Shown piece after piece: positions 9,158-19,175 of a DNA stretch of 64,000 bases. Position 1 is the stretch's first letter. Each line of letters begins with the position of its first letter. The notes under the pieces are model-generated. The model did not search any database, was not told where the DNA came from, and worked only from the letters and a program-made list of their open reading frames with translations. The position numbers were made by a program, and so were the translations under genes. This stretch comes from Rhodococcus sp. Leaf278 (lineage in GTDB: Bacteria; Actinomycetota; Actinomycetes; Mycobacteriales; Mycobacteriaceae), in assembly GCF_001426085.1 (NCBI RefSeq), contig NZ_LMRR01000001.1, positions 187,539-251,538 of the forward strand, written 5' to 3'.

Positions 9158-10573
9158 TCACAGGGCTGGCGGGGTGAAGTAGTGATTTCCGAGTGGATCG
9201 ACTATGTGTAGGACTCCTTCCGGGAGTAGTTCGGTGCGCCACAGCTTCCGCGTTTTGAGGTTGTGGTGGAGCCGACAGCGCGGACCGATGTTCGTGAAGA
9301 TCGTCCAGCCGCCTTTCTCGGGTTGTTGTCTGTCGAATTCGACGATGTGGTCGAGGTCGCAACGTTCCGAAGGCACGTTGCAGCCAGGATGAAGGCAGTA
9401 CGGCTGTTCGGCACGAACTCGAGCCGAAAGTGCTCGACTGGGCGCGTAGCTCAGTGCGCCCGGAGGCGGAAGTTTCATGCCCCCATGGCCGTCGGGGTAC
9501 AAGGCATGGACGCCGATGGGGTCGTCCCCGACGATGGCACGCCACCGTTCGATCAGCGTTCCTCCGCCCGGCCGCGAGCGCGGCACTGTATCTGGGTCTG
9601 CAGCATCGGGCGCAGCAGGTTTGGGTGGAGGCACGGCCGGTGCCATTCTCTTTGCAGTGGGACTCGAACTGTCGCTTGATGTTTCATCGGCGGCGTCGCA
9701 CTCTGTGCCCGAGGGCTCGACTGTCTCCGAGCTCGGAATCCCGTGCTCGTGCGCATCAGGAACTTTCTGATCCGTCACATCTTCGCGAGACACCTGGCAC
9801 GTGGGGCACTCGCACAGCAGCGCCTCCCCCCGCATCAATGCAGTCTGCGCGTCGCCTCGCCGTTGGTCGTCCGAACGCGGATCCTCCGGGTGCAGGCGCG
9901 TGACCTCGGCGTCGATCCGCGAAAGCTGTTCGTCGGCCTCGCCGTCGGTCATCAGCGTGGTCAGGCTCGACAGCCCGCGCGCCCGGCGACGAAGGCGGAT
10001 TCGCTTCTCGGTGCGCGCAGCATGCTTGCGCACCGCGCGGTCCCAGTCGGCGTCGGCCTCGATGAGCAGTCGGTCGATCTCGCGACCCAAGGTACCCGGA
10101 GCCATCTCCTTGGCGGCTTTGAGTATTTCGGACTCCAGAGCGACGACTGTCTCCGGCCGGGCATGAAGCAGATGATCGTGGATCGTCCTGACTCGCTCCA
10201 GATCGAGCGCGCCGTCGATGAAACCCTGCCGTACGAGAGGGCGAAGCTGACGCCACATCTGCAGCTTGTTGTTCACAGCGGCGAAGGTGGACGACAGCGC
10301 CGCCGCCAGTTCACAGATCGCCGAGCTGTACAAGTCTTTCTCGGTCACCCCGGAGTCCCACGGAGATGCGGAAGCCGTTCGGCTGCGGACGTACTCGTCC
10401 ATGAATGCAAGTTCCGACGCCACGGAAGCGTTGACAGCGCGGCGCGCGCCCAGAACGTCGGTCAGCGCAGAGTGGTGCTCGGTCACCCACGCCACTTTTC
10501 GTAGCCCCATGTCACCCCCCAGCGACAGAAGATCGAACACGTATTCGACCTCGTTGCCACGAGCGTAGACCAA
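9158..10573 (-). CDS. DUF222 / HNH endonuclease (13E12 repeat family), N-terminus disrupted
   Basis: At least 471 residues: a helical DUF222 region, a Pro/Ser-rich linker (about 285-335), and a C-terminal HNH nuclease domain with C-x4-C, the DLDHIVEF core and RCRLHHNLKT. The family is multi-copy in mycobacteria and rhodococci (13E12 repeats), and its role is unclear. The frame begins only with a TTG at 10573, inside what should be ALVYARGNEVEY. The expected head lies upstream in two other frames (see 10574-10686). The gene is therefore either frameshifted or misread. It may still yield a shortened protein that keeps the nuclease domain. Confidence 0.75.
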   Translation of the reverse strand: MVYARGNEVEYVFDLLSLGGDMGLRKVAWVTEHHSALTDVLGARRAVNASVASELAFMDEYVRSRTASASPWDSGVTEKDLYSSAICELAAALSSTFAAVNNKLQMWRQLRPLVRQGFIDGALDLERVRTIHDHLLHARPETVVALESEILKAAKEMAPGTLGREIDRLLIEADADWDRAVRKHAARTEKRIRLRRRARGLSSLTTLMTDGEADEQLSRIDAEVTRLHPEDPRSDDQRRGDAQTALMRGEALLCECPTCQVSREDVTDQKVPDAHEHGIPSSETVEPSGTECDAADETSSDSSSPTAKRMAPAVPPPKPAAPDAADPDTVPRSRPGGGTLIERWRAIVGDDPIGVHALYPDGHGGMKLPPPGALSYAPSRALSARVRAEQPYCLHPGCNVPSERCDLDHIVEFDRQQPEKGGWTIFTNIGPRCRLHHNLKTRKLWRTELLPEGVLHIVDPLGNHYFTPPAL

Positions 10574-10686
10574 GGCACCGACACATTCTCCGGCCCTGGT
10601 GGACGGCCTTCAGGGCCTCGATCACCCCGACCGATCGGCGAAAGCGCGTTGTCGACGAGGTCTTCCCTCGCGAACTCGATGCTCAT
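10574..10686 (-). pseudogene. Frameshifted N-terminal segment of the DUF222/HNH gene
   Basis: Reading leftward from an ATG at 10686 gives MSIEFAREDLVDNALSPIG. One frame over, it continues as VGVIEALKAVHQ. After a second +1 shift it continues as AGECVGALVYARGNEVEY, which joins the main frame. Both shifts fall beside G-runs (near 10628-10632 and 10592-10594). Removing one base at each would restore a continuous protein. This explains the otherwise empty upstream region. Sequencing error is the main alternative to a true mutation. Confidence 0.55.
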
Positions 10687-10858
10687 GGACGAGTGTTCGA
10701 CGCACCGGGTGCGCAACGGACCCGTGTTCTCGAGTCCTTGACCACTCTCGCCGAGTCGATGGAGATCGGTCTGTCGTCGCAGTGAGCCCCCCGTCGACAT
10801 GAACCCGGGGGGCTACGCTCGCCATCAAGTGCGGGGAGTGATCTCGGAGGTGGGCTTG

Positions 10859-11200
10859 ATGAACACATTTCAGAAGTCGGCGGCAGCGTTCAACAAAGTC
10901 TTCATGGTTCTGATGAAGGCACCTGTACTCGACAGGGTGCTCGGGCGGTCGATGGGCATCTTGACCTACACCGGCCGAAAGTCCGGCAAGAAGATCTCAC
11001 TGCCGGTCGCGATCAGCCGGAAAGGTGACCACCTGAAGATCGGGGTTGCGATTCCCGACAAGAAGAACTGGTGGCGAAACTTCATGAACGATGGCAGTCG
11101 GGTCGACGTCGACCTGGGTGGAGTTCGGTACACAGGCTTCGCGAAGGCGACCCGCGACGATCGCGGGCGAGTGTTCGTCGACATCGCCGTGGATCACTGA
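10859..11200 (+). CDS. F420H2-dependent deazaflavin oxidoreductase family (DUF385), short
   Basis: A 113-residue protein of the split-barrel family that includes Ddn-type F420H2-dependent reductases. The characteristic LTYTGRKSGKKISLPV segment (about residues 35-50) supports this. The ATG at 10859 follows GGAGGTG by good spacing; an in-frame upstream start at 10799 lacks one. It is a little shorter than typical members (about 130-150), so cofactor use is uncertain. Confidence 0.65.
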   Translation: MNTFQKSAAAFNKVFMVLMKAPVLDRVLGRSMGILTYTGRKSGKKISLPVAISRKGDHLKIGVAIPDKKNWWRNFMNDGSRVDVDLGGVRYTGFAKATRDDRGRVFVDIAVDH

Positions 11201-11282
11201 GCGACGCGAGCATCCCCGGCTCCGGCTGAGATGAGCGCTGCTCGTTCGCGCGCCGTAGCCGCCCAACGCCGCGAACCCTACG

Positions 11283-11672
11283 ATGGCGGCCATGAACTTT
11301 CTGATCAGGCTCGTGATCAACGCTGTTGCCATTTGGGTCGCCAAGGAATTCGTCGACGGGATCACCGTCACCAGTTCGGGTCGCGGTGACGGGTGGGACA
11401 TCGTGGTGCTGCTCGGTATCGCGGCCGTGCTCACGATCGTCAACGCGTTCATCAAGCCGATGGTGAAGCTGCTGTCGCTACCGTTGCTGATTCTGACTCT
11501 CGGACTGTTCACTCTCGTGATCAATGCGCTGATGCTGCTGTTGACGGGTTGGTTGTCGTCGCAGACCGGCTACGGTCTCGAGATCGTCGGATTCGCGGCT
11601 GCGTTCTGGGGCGCGATCATCATCTCGATCGTGAACTTCCTACTCGGCGCGTTCGTGCCCGAGAAGCGTTAG
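11283..11672 (+). CDS. Phage-holin-like superfamily IV membrane protein
   Basis: A 129-residue protein with four membrane helices, starting MAAMNFLIRL and containing the NAFIKP motif near residues 55-60. This matches the mycobacterial four-helix 'phage holin family' proteins, which are chromosomal and not shown to be lytic. A second ATG lies three codons in (11292). It converges on menA with 11 bases between stops. Function unknown. Confidence 0.75.
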   Translation: MAAMNFLIRLVINAVAIWVAKEFVDGITVTSSGRGDGWDIVVLLGIAAVLTIVNAFIKPMVKLLSLPLLILTLGLFTLVINALMLLLTGWLSSQTGYGLEIVGFAAAFWGAIIISIVNFLLGAFVPEKR

Positions 11673-11683
11673 GCGAACAAGCG

Positions 11684-12553
11684 TCAGGCGAAGGCCAACG
11701 CAACACCCGTGCTCGCTCCCCAGACGAGCATCGCCAAGCCCGAATCGCGCAGTGCGGGAATCAATTCGAACCCGTGGGCACCCTTGCGTACCGGGGAGTT
11801 CGCGCGGGCGGCGAAGGGGAGTGCCAGCAAGCCCACCAGGGCCCACGGAGTTCGGGCAATGAGAACCACTGTCATCGCGAACGGCACCACCAGCAATGCG
11901 AGATGCAGGTAGCGAGTGCGAGTGTCACCCAGTCGCACTGCGAGCGTGAGCTTTCCGGATTCGGTATCGGTGGGGATGTCTCGCAAGTTGTTGGCGACGA
12001 GTACCGCGCTCGAGAACGATCCGACGGCCACCGCGGCCAGCACGCCGGCCCAGTCGATCTGCTCGGCTTGCACGAACTGCGTGCCGAGAACCGCGACGAG
12101 CCCGAAGAACACGAATACTGCGATCTCGCCGAATCCGCTGTAGCCGTACGGTTTCGAGCCGCCGGTGTAGTACCAGGCACCGGCAATGCAAATCAGTCCT
12201 ACGACGACCAACCACCAGGCACTTGTGGCAGCCAACACCAATCCGGCCACCGCACCGACGGCGAAGCAGCCGATGGCGGCCCTTTTGACCGCGACTGCGG
12301 AGGCCGCCTTGGAGCCGACCAGTCGCAAAGGTCCGACTCGATCGTCATCGGTGCCGCGGATTCCATCCGAGTAGTCGTTGGCGAAATTGACGCCGACGAT
12401 CAGGGCCAGCGAGACGATCAGGGCCAGCAGCGCCTTCCACCACACTCCGGCGTCCAGTGACACAGCTGCACCGGTACCGACGAGGACGGGAGCGATCGCA
12501 TTCGGGAGTGTGCGCGGTCGCGCACCTTCGATCCATTGCGCAGTGGTGGCCAT
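11684..12553 (-). CDS. menA: 1,4-dihydroxy-2-naphthoate polyprenyltransferase
   Basis: MenA attaches the polyprenyl chain to DHNA in the membrane, making demethylmenaquinone. The 289-residue protein has about eight helices. The first Asp-rich motif [16 protein letters not shown] is at 56-71, and the second region contains [14 protein letters not shown]. The ATG at 12553 gives [18 protein letters not shown], the usual family start. A much longer in-frame reading upstream runs antisense through the Hsp70-like gene and is not real. Other menaquinone genes are spread across this window. Confidence 0.95.
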   Translation of the reverse strand: MATTAQWIEGARPRTLPNAIAPVLVGTGAAVSLDAGVWWKALLALIVSLALIVGVNFANDYSDGIRGTDDDRVGPLRLVGSKAASAVAVKRAAIGCFAVGAVAGLVLAATSAWWLVVVGLICIAGAWYYTGGSKPYGYSGFGEIAVFVFFGLVAVLGTQFVQAEQIDWAGVLAAVAVGSFSSAVLVANNLRDIPTDTESGKLTLAVRLGDTRTRYLHLALLVVPFAMTVVLIARTPWALVGLLALPFAARANSPVRKGAHGFELIPALRDSGLAMLVWGASTGVALAFA

Positions 12554-12600
12554 GAGCGACGATCTTTCCGTATGTGTTCGACGGGTGAGGACGCGGCCGG

Positions 12601-13872
12601 TCAGAACGGCAGGCGCGGCAATACCGGCAAGGGAATGACCGGCATCTGGACGCCGGGAATCTGCGGCAGCGGCACCGTGGGAGCGGGTGCAGGTGCCGGT
12701 GGGTAGTAGTGCGGTTGGTACTGAACATACGGGGCCGGGTCGGCCGCGGGTGCCGGCGCGGCGGTCGTCGTAGGGGCCGGCGGCGGCACGTCCGGCGTGG
12801 GTGCCGAGGTCGAAGCCGAAGTCGAGGTCGAGGTCGTCGTGTTGCCGGCCGCGGGCGATGTGGTCTGTGAAACGCGCTCGCCGACGCTGGCGGGCGTGCT
12901 CAGCGGTTGGTCCCCCTCGCTGGACCCGAGCGCGGTGAACAGCCCGATGACCGCGATGACGCCGACGATCGGCAGCGCGATCATGGCCAGTCGCGTCAAT
13001 GCCGGTCGGTGTGAGACGAGGGGCGGCACGTGGGCCGCGTCCACGCGGGTGGCGTGCACGGCCGCGCCACCGGCGACCACCAGCTCGGGCCGGTCCGGGA
13101 CGATGACCGGGAGCTGCAGAAAGCGTTCCAGCGTGGCCCGGACCAGCGGAACATTGGATGTTCCACCGATCGCGACGACCGCGTCGGGATAGAACTCGGC
13201 CTCGAGACCGAGTTGGCGCACCGTCGCGGCGGCCTGCTCGGTGGAGCGCGCAATCGACAGCTCGAAGATGTGCCGTTCGAGGAGCACGTGCTCGCCGTCG
13301 GGTGTGCTGGTGGTCTGGTGGGAGGACAGCGCTTCCTTGATTCCCCGGCAGAATGCCGTCAGGGCAGCGTCCTCGTCGTGGGTGTGTGGCTCCCGCACTA
13401 TGCCGAGGCCCAGAATGTGCTCGCGGACCACCGCATCGAACGACGCGCCGCTGATCGCCGTGGTTCGGGTCGAGCCGTAGGAGCGGCCCGATTCGACGTC
13501 GACGATGTCGATGTCCACGCCGGTCTCGCCCGCGTCGAACAACGCGATCGTTCGGTGGTGGGTGGGCAGGCCTGGGCGCAGGTACTCGAGCGCAGCATCG
13601 GTCTCGTCGATGAGGTGGACGTCGGAGACGTACTCCTCGGCTAACGCCGCGGCAATCTGTTCCCGTTCGGCGGGGGTGCGGTGGGCGACGCCCAAGGACT
13701 GCGGTGCGTCGGGCCGATCGACGATGCCGCGGACCATCCGCGCGACGTCCTCGGCGGAGGGGGAGAGCTGCCAGTCGTCGAACGGGGTGCCATCGGTCCA
13801 GGTGCCGTCTTCGGTGGTTCGGGCAGTGCGGATGCCGCATGTGCCCAGTGACACACCCACGGACGAACGCAT
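12601..13872 (-). CDS. Membrane-anchored Hsp70-like ATPase with Pro/Thr-rich tail
   Basis: A 423-residue protein. Residues 1 to about 285 form an actin/Hsp70-like ATPase: [16 protein letters not shown] near 4-19 (phosphate loop 1), [16 protein letters not shown] (loop 2, lacking the usual GGGT), and [17 protein letters not shown] (adenosine motif). A single membrane helix follows ([11 protein letters not shown]), then an outside tail of Ser/Thr and then Pro repeats. The substrate-binding domain of DnaK is absent. The likely topology is cytosolic ATPase with an exported tail. It is divergent from the SARP-type regulator. Function not established. Confidence 0.7.
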   Translation of the reverse strand: MRSSVGVSLGTCGIRTARTTEDGTWTDGTPFDDWQLSPSAEDVARMVRGIVDRPDAPQSLGVAHRTPAEREQIAAALAEEYVSDVHLIDETDAALEYLRPGLPTHHRTIALFDAGETGVDIDIVDVESGRSYGSTRTTAISGASFDAVVREHILGLGIVREPHTHDEDAALTAFCRGIKEALSSHQTTSTPDGEHVLLERHIFELSIARSTEQAAATVRQLGLEAEFYPDAVVAIGGTSNVPLVRATLERFLQLPVIVPDRPELVVAGGAAVHATRVDAAHVPPLVSHRPALTRLAMIALPIVGVIAVIGLFTALGSSEGDQPLSTPASVGERVSQTTSPAAGNTTTSTSTSASTSAPTPDVPPPAPTTTAAPAPAADPAPYVQYQPHYYPPAPAPAPTVPLPQIPGVQMPVIPLPVLPRLPF

Positions 13873-14036
13873 CGCTTCTCCGGCCTCTCCGATTCGATGA
13901 CGGGAATCAGGTACACAGTGCGCGCCTTCTGGGCACGCGACGAGGCCACTCTACCGTCTCACGGTTTGGTTAGGGTCTCAAAACAATCCAAACGTCAATT
14001 CGAGGGGTTCGGCCTCGCGGCCTACGATCGGAGACA

Positions 14037-17000
14037 GTGCCCAACGACATCGCGTATCCCGAGACGACGCACCTCACGGCCGGACTTCCGGTGGTGGGGA
14101 TTCTCGGCGTCGTCACCACCGTGATCGACGGCAATGCCGTGCCACTGTCGGGTACACGGGCGCAAGCTCTGCTGGTGGCGTTGGCGCTGGATCCGGGGCG
14201 GGCGCGTTCTTCGCTGGCGCTCATCGAGCAGGTGTGGCCCGAAGAGCCTCCCCGATCGCCGAAGAATGCTCTGCAGACCCAGATCTCCCGGCTGCGATCG
14301 GCACTGCCCAGCGGCGCTGTCGAGAGTGGCCCAGGGGGATATCGGTTGGTTCTGAGTACCGAGGACGTCGATCTCGGCCGGGCCCGCGCTCTGCTCCGAG
14401 GCGCGGAGGGCTGCCTCGCTCAGGAGCACTTCCAGGATGCACTCGACCTGGTGGTCGAAGCCCTCGGTCTGTGGCGCGGTGACCCAATCGACTCCGTTCG
14501 GGTCGAGGCCGACGCGGTGGGGACGGCTCTGAAATCACTTCGGGTCGCGGCCCTCCTCGGTCTGCAAAGGTTCGGCGATGCCCTGCCGTATGCGCAGGCT
14601 CGCGCGGCCGAGGATCCAACAGACGAGCGCGCTGCCGCCGACCTCATGCGCGCGCTGCACGGTGTCGGCCGACCCAACGACGCGCTGGCGGTGTTCGCGG
14701 AATTGCGTACCGATCTCGCTCGACGGTTGGGAACCGATCCGTCGTCGGCGACGACTGCACTGAATGCCGAAATTCTCGGCCACGACGCTCCGAAGGTGCT
14801 ACAGACCATCGGTCTTCGTGCCGCGCCCAATGCCTTGATCGGTCGAGGCGACGACATCGATGCGATCGAAGAACTGCTGCGCACCTCTCGCGTCACCACC
14901 GTCCTCGGTCCTGGCGGCGCGGGCAAGACACGCATCGCGCATGCCCTGGGCCATCGAGCTGCCGATTCGATGCCGGTGGCGTTCGTGGAGTTGGCATCGC
15001 TGCGCAGTGGCGAGGACGTCGCCTCGGCGATCGGAGCCACCCTCGGATTGACCGAGGCGGATTTCACTGTCGGCAGTCTTCAGGTCGCCCGGGTGCACTC
15101 GATTCACGAGCGTCTGGTCGACGTCTTCTCGACCCGCCGAGGCTTGTTGATCCTCGACAACTGCGAGCACGTGATCGACGAGGTGGCGGCAGTCGTGGAC
15201 GAGCTGGTGGCCGCAACGGATCTGGTGACGGTATTGGCGACCTCTCGTTCGCCGATGGGGTCGACGGCCGAATCGGTGTTTCCGCTGCCCTCGCTAGGCA
15301 TTCTCGGCCCGAATTCGCCTGCAACAGAGCTCTTTTGTATCAGAGCTCGCGCTGTTCGCCCGTCTGTACGACTCGAACCCGACGCGGTCGCGGCTCTGTG
15401 TCGCACTCTGGACGGCCTGCCCCTGGCTATCGAGCTGGCTGCAGCGCGAGTGAAGTCGATGAGTGTGGAGGACATCGGCAGTCGGTTGCACAAACGATTC
15501 GCGCTGCTGCGATCGACGGACCGAACCCGTCCGGAACGTCATCGAACCCTGCACGCAGTCATCGACTGGAGTTGGAATCTGCTCGACGGCACAGAGCAGG
15601 CAACTCTTCGCCGGCTCTGTCGTTTTCCTGCGGGCTTCGATCTCGACGCGGCGCGAACGGTGGCGGAATGGTCCGAGGTCGAGGATGTGTCGTTTGCGCT
15701 CGACGGTCTGGTGAATCAGTCCATGCTGGCCGTTGCCGAGACGTCTACGGGCGTGCGCTACCACATGCTCGAGACCGTCCGCGAGTACGGCGAGGAGCAG
15801 CTGAACGCCAGCGGGGAGGACGAGCAGGTCGCCCTACGCCTGCGAGCCTGGTCGACTGCAGTGTCGACGAGGATTTCCGCGGGCTATGCCGGTGGGCGTC
15901 CGGCGGAGATGGTTCTGCTGCTCGAGGCGGAGCACGACAACCTGCTCTCCATGATGAGACATTCTTTCGCGCATGATATTTCGGAGCACGTCTGCACTCT
16001 TTTCTCGGTACTGGGCTACTTCTGGGCCATGCGCGGCGCGCATTCCGAGGTGCTGAACTGGGCCGACCGGGTGCAGAGCAGTATTCGCCGCGGGATCGCC
16101 GAGACACCCGACGACAACGCCGTCATGTGCATGCTGGTTCTGGCGGCGCATTTCGCGTACGGACGACAACTGCGTCGAGTAGCTCGAGTCCGAGTCGATC
16201 TACGAAATCTGTTGCGCCACAGAACCTTCATCGCACCGGGGTTGCGGTTCAATGCCGAGGTGCTCGTGCACCACATCGGGGGTCAGGGTTTGGCGCGAAA
16301 ACTGGCTCTCGCCACTCGCTCCGAGTACGACGATGTTCGCTGCAACGCGTACGTGGTTCGCGCGATGCTGGCACAGAATTCGGGGCGATTGCACGAGTCG
16401 ATTCGAGACGGTGAGCGCGCTCTCGCCATCGCGCGTAGTCGCGGTGACCTGTGGGCAGTGGGGTCCACCTCGCAAACACTTGCCAGCTCCTACGGCTTGG
16501 CAGGTGATCAAGCCACGGCCGCCCAGTACTACCGAACCTCCGCCGATGTCATGTGGGCGATGCATGCCTACGAGGAGAGCATGCAAACCCGAACCTTCCT
16601 GGCAATGGCTCTGATCGGCGCGGGTCGGGTGGACGAGGGGCGGGCGCTGGTGGAGGAATTGGCGTCGGGAGGTATGGCACAGGACTGGAGCCCGGGCAAT
16701 TCCGGTGACACCGCTGAACGGGGTCCTGCCCACGATTCCGGCGCTCGGTGGGATCGTGCGCAGCAGCAGTCGACGTCTGCGTCGCTGACCGCGGCTCGGG
16801 CAGCGGCGGATGTGGAAGACGGTCACGTCGAACGAGGTTTGGCGCAATTTCGGGAAGCACTGGCCATCGGGGGCTGGCCGTCGCAGGACGCGAGCGATCC
16901 GTTCATGACGATTCTGGTGTGCGCGGCCGTCGGAGCGCATGTATTGCACGGTCGTGCAAGGGATATGCGCGAGGCGGTGGGGGAGCTGGTGCGCACGCCG

Positions 17001-17297
17001 TGGGATGCATTGGTGCCGGGAGGTTTCTACGACATTCCCATGCTGGGTGCTGTTGCGTGTGCGGTGGGGTCCTTCGAGGTGCAGTGCGGGGACCGCGGAC
17101 GCGGAGTTCGGTTGCTGGCCGCGTCGGACCGGGCGGTGGGTCGCCAGGATTTTCCGTCGATGCGCATCGATCGGCACGTGGCCGCAGCCCGCGCGGTTGT
17201 CGGTGACCCTACGGTCGATGCCGGTATCGCGCGGGCTGCTGGTATCACCAGACATGCTGCACTGCAGGAAATTTTGAGTTCGCTTCCGTTGTCCTAG
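14037..17297 (+). CDS. SARP/AfsR-type transcriptional regulator (wHTH-BTAD-NB-ARC)
   Basis: A 1086-residue regulator. It has an OmpR-like winged helix (about 17-105), a BTAD helical domain (about 110-250, containing LWRGDP), and an STAND/NB-ARC ATPase with Walker A GPGGAGKT at 291-298 and Walker B LLILDNCEH at 370-378. A long TPR-like helical C-terminus follows. Such proteins switch accessory gene clusters in response to a ligand. The GTG at 14037 has GGAGA just before it. The 164-base gap to the divergent Hsp70-like gene probably holds promoters for both. Its stop overlaps the stop of the convergent ABC permease. Targets unknown; the adjacent exporter is a guess. Confidence 0.85.
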   Translation: MPNDIAYPETTHLTAGLPVVGILGVVTTVIDGNAVPLSGTRAQALLVALALDPGRARSSLALIEQVWPEEPPRSPKNALQTQISRLRSALPSGAVESGPGGYRLVLSTEDVDLGRARALLRGAEGCLAQEHFQDALDLVVEALGLWRGDPIDSVRVEADAVGTALKSLRVAALLGLQRFGDALPYAQARAAEDPTDERAAADLMRALHGVGRPNDALAVFAELRTDLARRLGTDPSSATTALNAEILGHDAPKVLQTIGLRAAPNALIGRGDDIDAIEELLRTSRVTTVLGPGGAGKTRIAHALGHRAADSMPVAFVELASLRSGEDVASAIGATLGLTEADFTVGSLQVARVHSIHERLVDVFSTRRGLLILDNCEHVIDEVAAVVDELVAATDLVTVLATSRSPMGSTAESVFPLPSLGILGPNSPATELFCIRARAVRPSVRLEPDAVAALCRTLDGLPLAIELAAARVKSMSVEDIGSRLHKRFALLRSTDRTRPERHRTLHAVIDWSWNLLDGTEQATLRRLCRFPAGFDLDAARTVAEWSEVEDVSFALDGLVNQSMLAVAETSTGVRYHMLETVREYGEEQLNASGEDEQVALRLRAWSTAVSTRISAGYAGGRPAEMVLLLEAEHDNLLSMMRHSFAHDISEHVCTLFSVLGYFWAMRGAHSEVLNWADRVQSSIRRGIAETPDDNAVMCMLVLAAHFAYGRQLRRVARVRVDLRNLLRHRTFIAPGLRFNAEVLVHHIGGQGLARKLALATRSEYDDVRCNAYVVRAMLAQNSGRLHESIRDGERALAIARSRGDLWAVGSTSQTLASSYGLAGDQATAAQYYRTSADVMWAMHAYEESMQTRTFLAMALIGAGRVDEGRALVEELASGGMAQDWSPGNSGDTAERGPAHDSGARWDRAQQQSTSASLTAARAAADVEDGHVERGLAQFREALAIGGWPSQDASDPFMTILVCAAVGAHVLHGRARDMREAVGELVRTPWDALVPGGFYDIPMLGAVACAVGSFEVQCGDRGRGVRLLAASDRAVGRQDFPSMRIDRHVAAARAVVGDPTVDAGIARAAGITRHAALQEILSSLPLS

Positions 17298-18127
17298 GCC
17301 TTGCGCATGTACGACTTGACGGTCAGTGGGGCGAAGATGGCGACGATGACCACGGCACCGACGAGTGAGTACACGACGTGAATACCGAAGTGCCCGTTGT
17401 TCGCCAGCTCTCGGACCGCCGTCACCAGGTGTGAGACGGGGTTGACGTCGGCGAATGTCTGCAGCCAGTTCGGCATCGTGGAGGTGTCGACGAAGGCGTT
17501 GGACAGGAAGGTCAGTGGGAACAGCACCAGCATCGAGATGCCCTGGACCGATGAAGCTTTGCTCATCAGGGTGCCCAGCAGCGCAAAGATCCAACTGATC
17601 GCCCAGGCGCAGAACATCACCAGCAGGACGGCTCCGGCGAGGCCGAGTGCGCCACCTGCGGGGTGGTAACCCATCGCGAACCCGGTGAGGAAACAGACGA
17701 CCGCGGCGATCAAGTAGCGGATGACGTCGGCCATCAATGCTCCGGCAAGCGGGGAGATTCGGGCGATCGGAAGAGAGCGGAATCGGTCGAAGACGCCCTT
17801 GTCCATATCTTCTCGCAGCTGTGTGCCGGTAACGACGGAGCCGGTGATGACCGTTTGCACCAGGATTCCAGGCACGATCATCGGTAGGTAGGACGTGACG
17901 TCGCCGGCCACCGCGCCGCCGAATATGTAGCTGAACATCAGGGTGAAGATCACCGGTAGCAGCACCACATCGGTGAGTTGCTCGGGATTGTGGCGAAGCT
18001 TGAGCAGCCCGCGATATCCCATGGTGACGGACTGGGCGGCGGTGCGGGCCAGGCCGATGTGTCGGACGACCGGACGGTCGGCGGGGTCGACGTACGTCGA
18101 CGATTGCGGAGTGAGAGTAGTGGTCAT
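17294..18127 (-). CDS. ABC-2 type permease, DrrB-like
   Basis: A 277-residue permease of the daunorubicin-resistance (DrrB/OleC) exporter family. It has six predicted helices and conserved stretches QLREDMDKGVFDRFRSLPI (coupling loop, around residue 105) and PLTFLSNAFVDTSTMP. Its ATG overlaps the stop of the ATPase gene (18124-18127), so the two subunits are coupled. The substrate is unknown; this family usually exports hydrophobic drugs or lipids. Confidence 0.9.
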   Translation of the reverse strand: MTTTLTPQSSTYVDPADRPVVRHIGLARTAAQSVTMGYRGLLKLRHNPEQLTDVVLLPVIFTLMFSYIFGGAVAGDVTSYLPMIVPGILVQTVITGSVVTGTQLREDMDKGVFDRFRSLPIARISPLAGALMADVIRYLIAAVVCFLTGFAMGYHPAGGALGLAGAVLLVMFCAWAISWIFALLGTLMSKASSVQGISMLVLFPLTFLSNAFVDTSTMPNWLQTFADVNPVSHLVTAVRELANNGHFGIHVVYSLVGAVVIVAIFAPLTVKSYMRKA

Positions 18128-19077
18128 GCTGCGTCCTCGTCTGCGCTCTTGCCGGTGAGGGTCAGGAAGACCTCGTCCAGGCTGGGTTTGGTGACGGTGA
18201 TTTCACTGACGTCGATGCCGAAGTCGCGCAAGCGAATCAAGATGTCGGGGGTGATCGATGTGTCGGTCATGGGTGCGGTCAGACGAGCGGACTCGGGGCT
18301 GACCGACACGTCTGTGCCCAGTTGCTTCGCGACCAGAGCTCGAGCGTCGTCGATCTGGTGTCGGTCCGTGAGAGTCAGTGACAGCGCGGAAGTCCCTACC
18401 GAGGACTTGAGCCCGTCGGCGGTGTCGTCGGCGATCACGCGGCCGTGATCGATGACGGCGATTCGATCGCACAGTTGGTCGGCCTCGTCGAGGTACTGAG
18501 TGGTCAGTAGAACTGTCGAGCCCTGCGCGACGAGCCGACGGATGGTGTCCCACATCTGGGCTCGGGTGCGGGGATCGAGACCGGTGGTCGGCTCGTCGAG
18601 GAACAGCAGTGGCGGTGCCGAGATCAGACTCGCGGCCAGATCGAGGCGTCGACGCATGCCGCCGGAGAACAACTTCAGCGGTCGCGACGCCGCGTCCGTC
18701 AGTCCGAATTCCTCGAGCAGTTCGACGGCTTTGGCTTTGCTGGCGCGTCGGCTGAGGCCGAGGAGTCGGGAGAACACGACGAGGTTTTCGGTCGCGGTGA
18801 GATCCTCGTCCACCGAGGCGTACTGACCGGTGACGCCGACGAGAGACCGGACCGCGGTGGCGTCGGCGACGACGTCTCGGCCGAAAACGCGGGCCGAGCC
18901 GCCGTCGGGTCGAAGCAGGGTGGCGAGCATGCGGACCGTTGTGGTCTTGCCTGCTCCGTTGGGACCGAGGACGCCGTAGACCGCCCCAGTGGGGACGGTC
19001 AGGCTGACGCCGTCGACCGCGCGTTGCTTACCGAATGTCTTGACGAGGCCGTCTGCCTCGATAGCTGGTGTGGTCAT
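18124..19077 (-). CDS. ABC exporter ATP-binding protein, DrrA-like
   Basis: A 317-residue ATPase partner of the DrrB-like permease. Walker [10 protein letters not shown] is at 38-46, the signature reads [13 protein letters not shown], and Walker B is [12 protein letters not shown]. The C-terminal DrrA extension ([17 protein letters not shown]) is present. The ATG at 19077 begins [10 protein letters not shown]; an upstream start at 19131 would add Arg-rich residues. No TetR-like repressor is adjacent, unlike many drug exporters, so control may come from the nearby SARP regulator or from the direct repeat at 19145-19175. Confidence 0.9.
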   Translation of the reverse strand: MTTPAIEADGLVKTFGKQRAVDGVSLTVPTGAVYGVLGPNGAGKTTTVRMLATLLRPDGGSARVFGRDVVADATAVRSLVGVTGQYASVDEDLTATENLVVFSRLLGLSRRASKAKAVELLEEFGLTDAASRPLKLFSGGMRRRLDLAASLISAPPLLFLDEPTTGLDPRTRAQMWDTIRRLVAQGSTVLLTTQYLDEADQLCDRIAVIDHGRVIADDTADGLKSSVGTSALSLTLTDRHQIDDARALVAKQLGTDVSVSPESARLTAPMTDTSITPDILIRLRDFGIDVSEITVTKPSLDEVFLTLTGKSADEDAA

Positions 19078-19144
19078 GGGACAACGATCGCCCCGACCGC
19101 TTGCACGCTGCGTACGTCGCGCTTGCGTCACCTGTCATGTGCCG

Positions 19145-19175
19145 CGTGGTGTCACAGCTTTCGTGGTGTCACAGC
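19145..19175. promoter_or_regulatory. 14-bp direct repeat upstream of the ABC exporter operon
   Basis: CGTGGTGTCACAGC occurs at 19145-19158 and again at 19162-19175, a spacing of 17 bases. The pair lies 68-98 bases upstream of the DrrA-like start and runs over the stop codon of the PIG-L gene. The position suits an operator or activator site, but no binding protein can be named. Confidence 0.4.

Noticed and set aside
11283..11672. Prophage remnant suggested by the holin-like protein
   Set aside because: No other phage gene is near. This four-helix family is chromosomal in mycolata.
11684..13840. A 718-codon frame on the minus strand covering menA and more
   Set aside because: Only the part from ATG 12553 is MenA. 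The upstream part is Arg/Pro/His-rich shadow sequence in another frame of the Hsp70-like gene.
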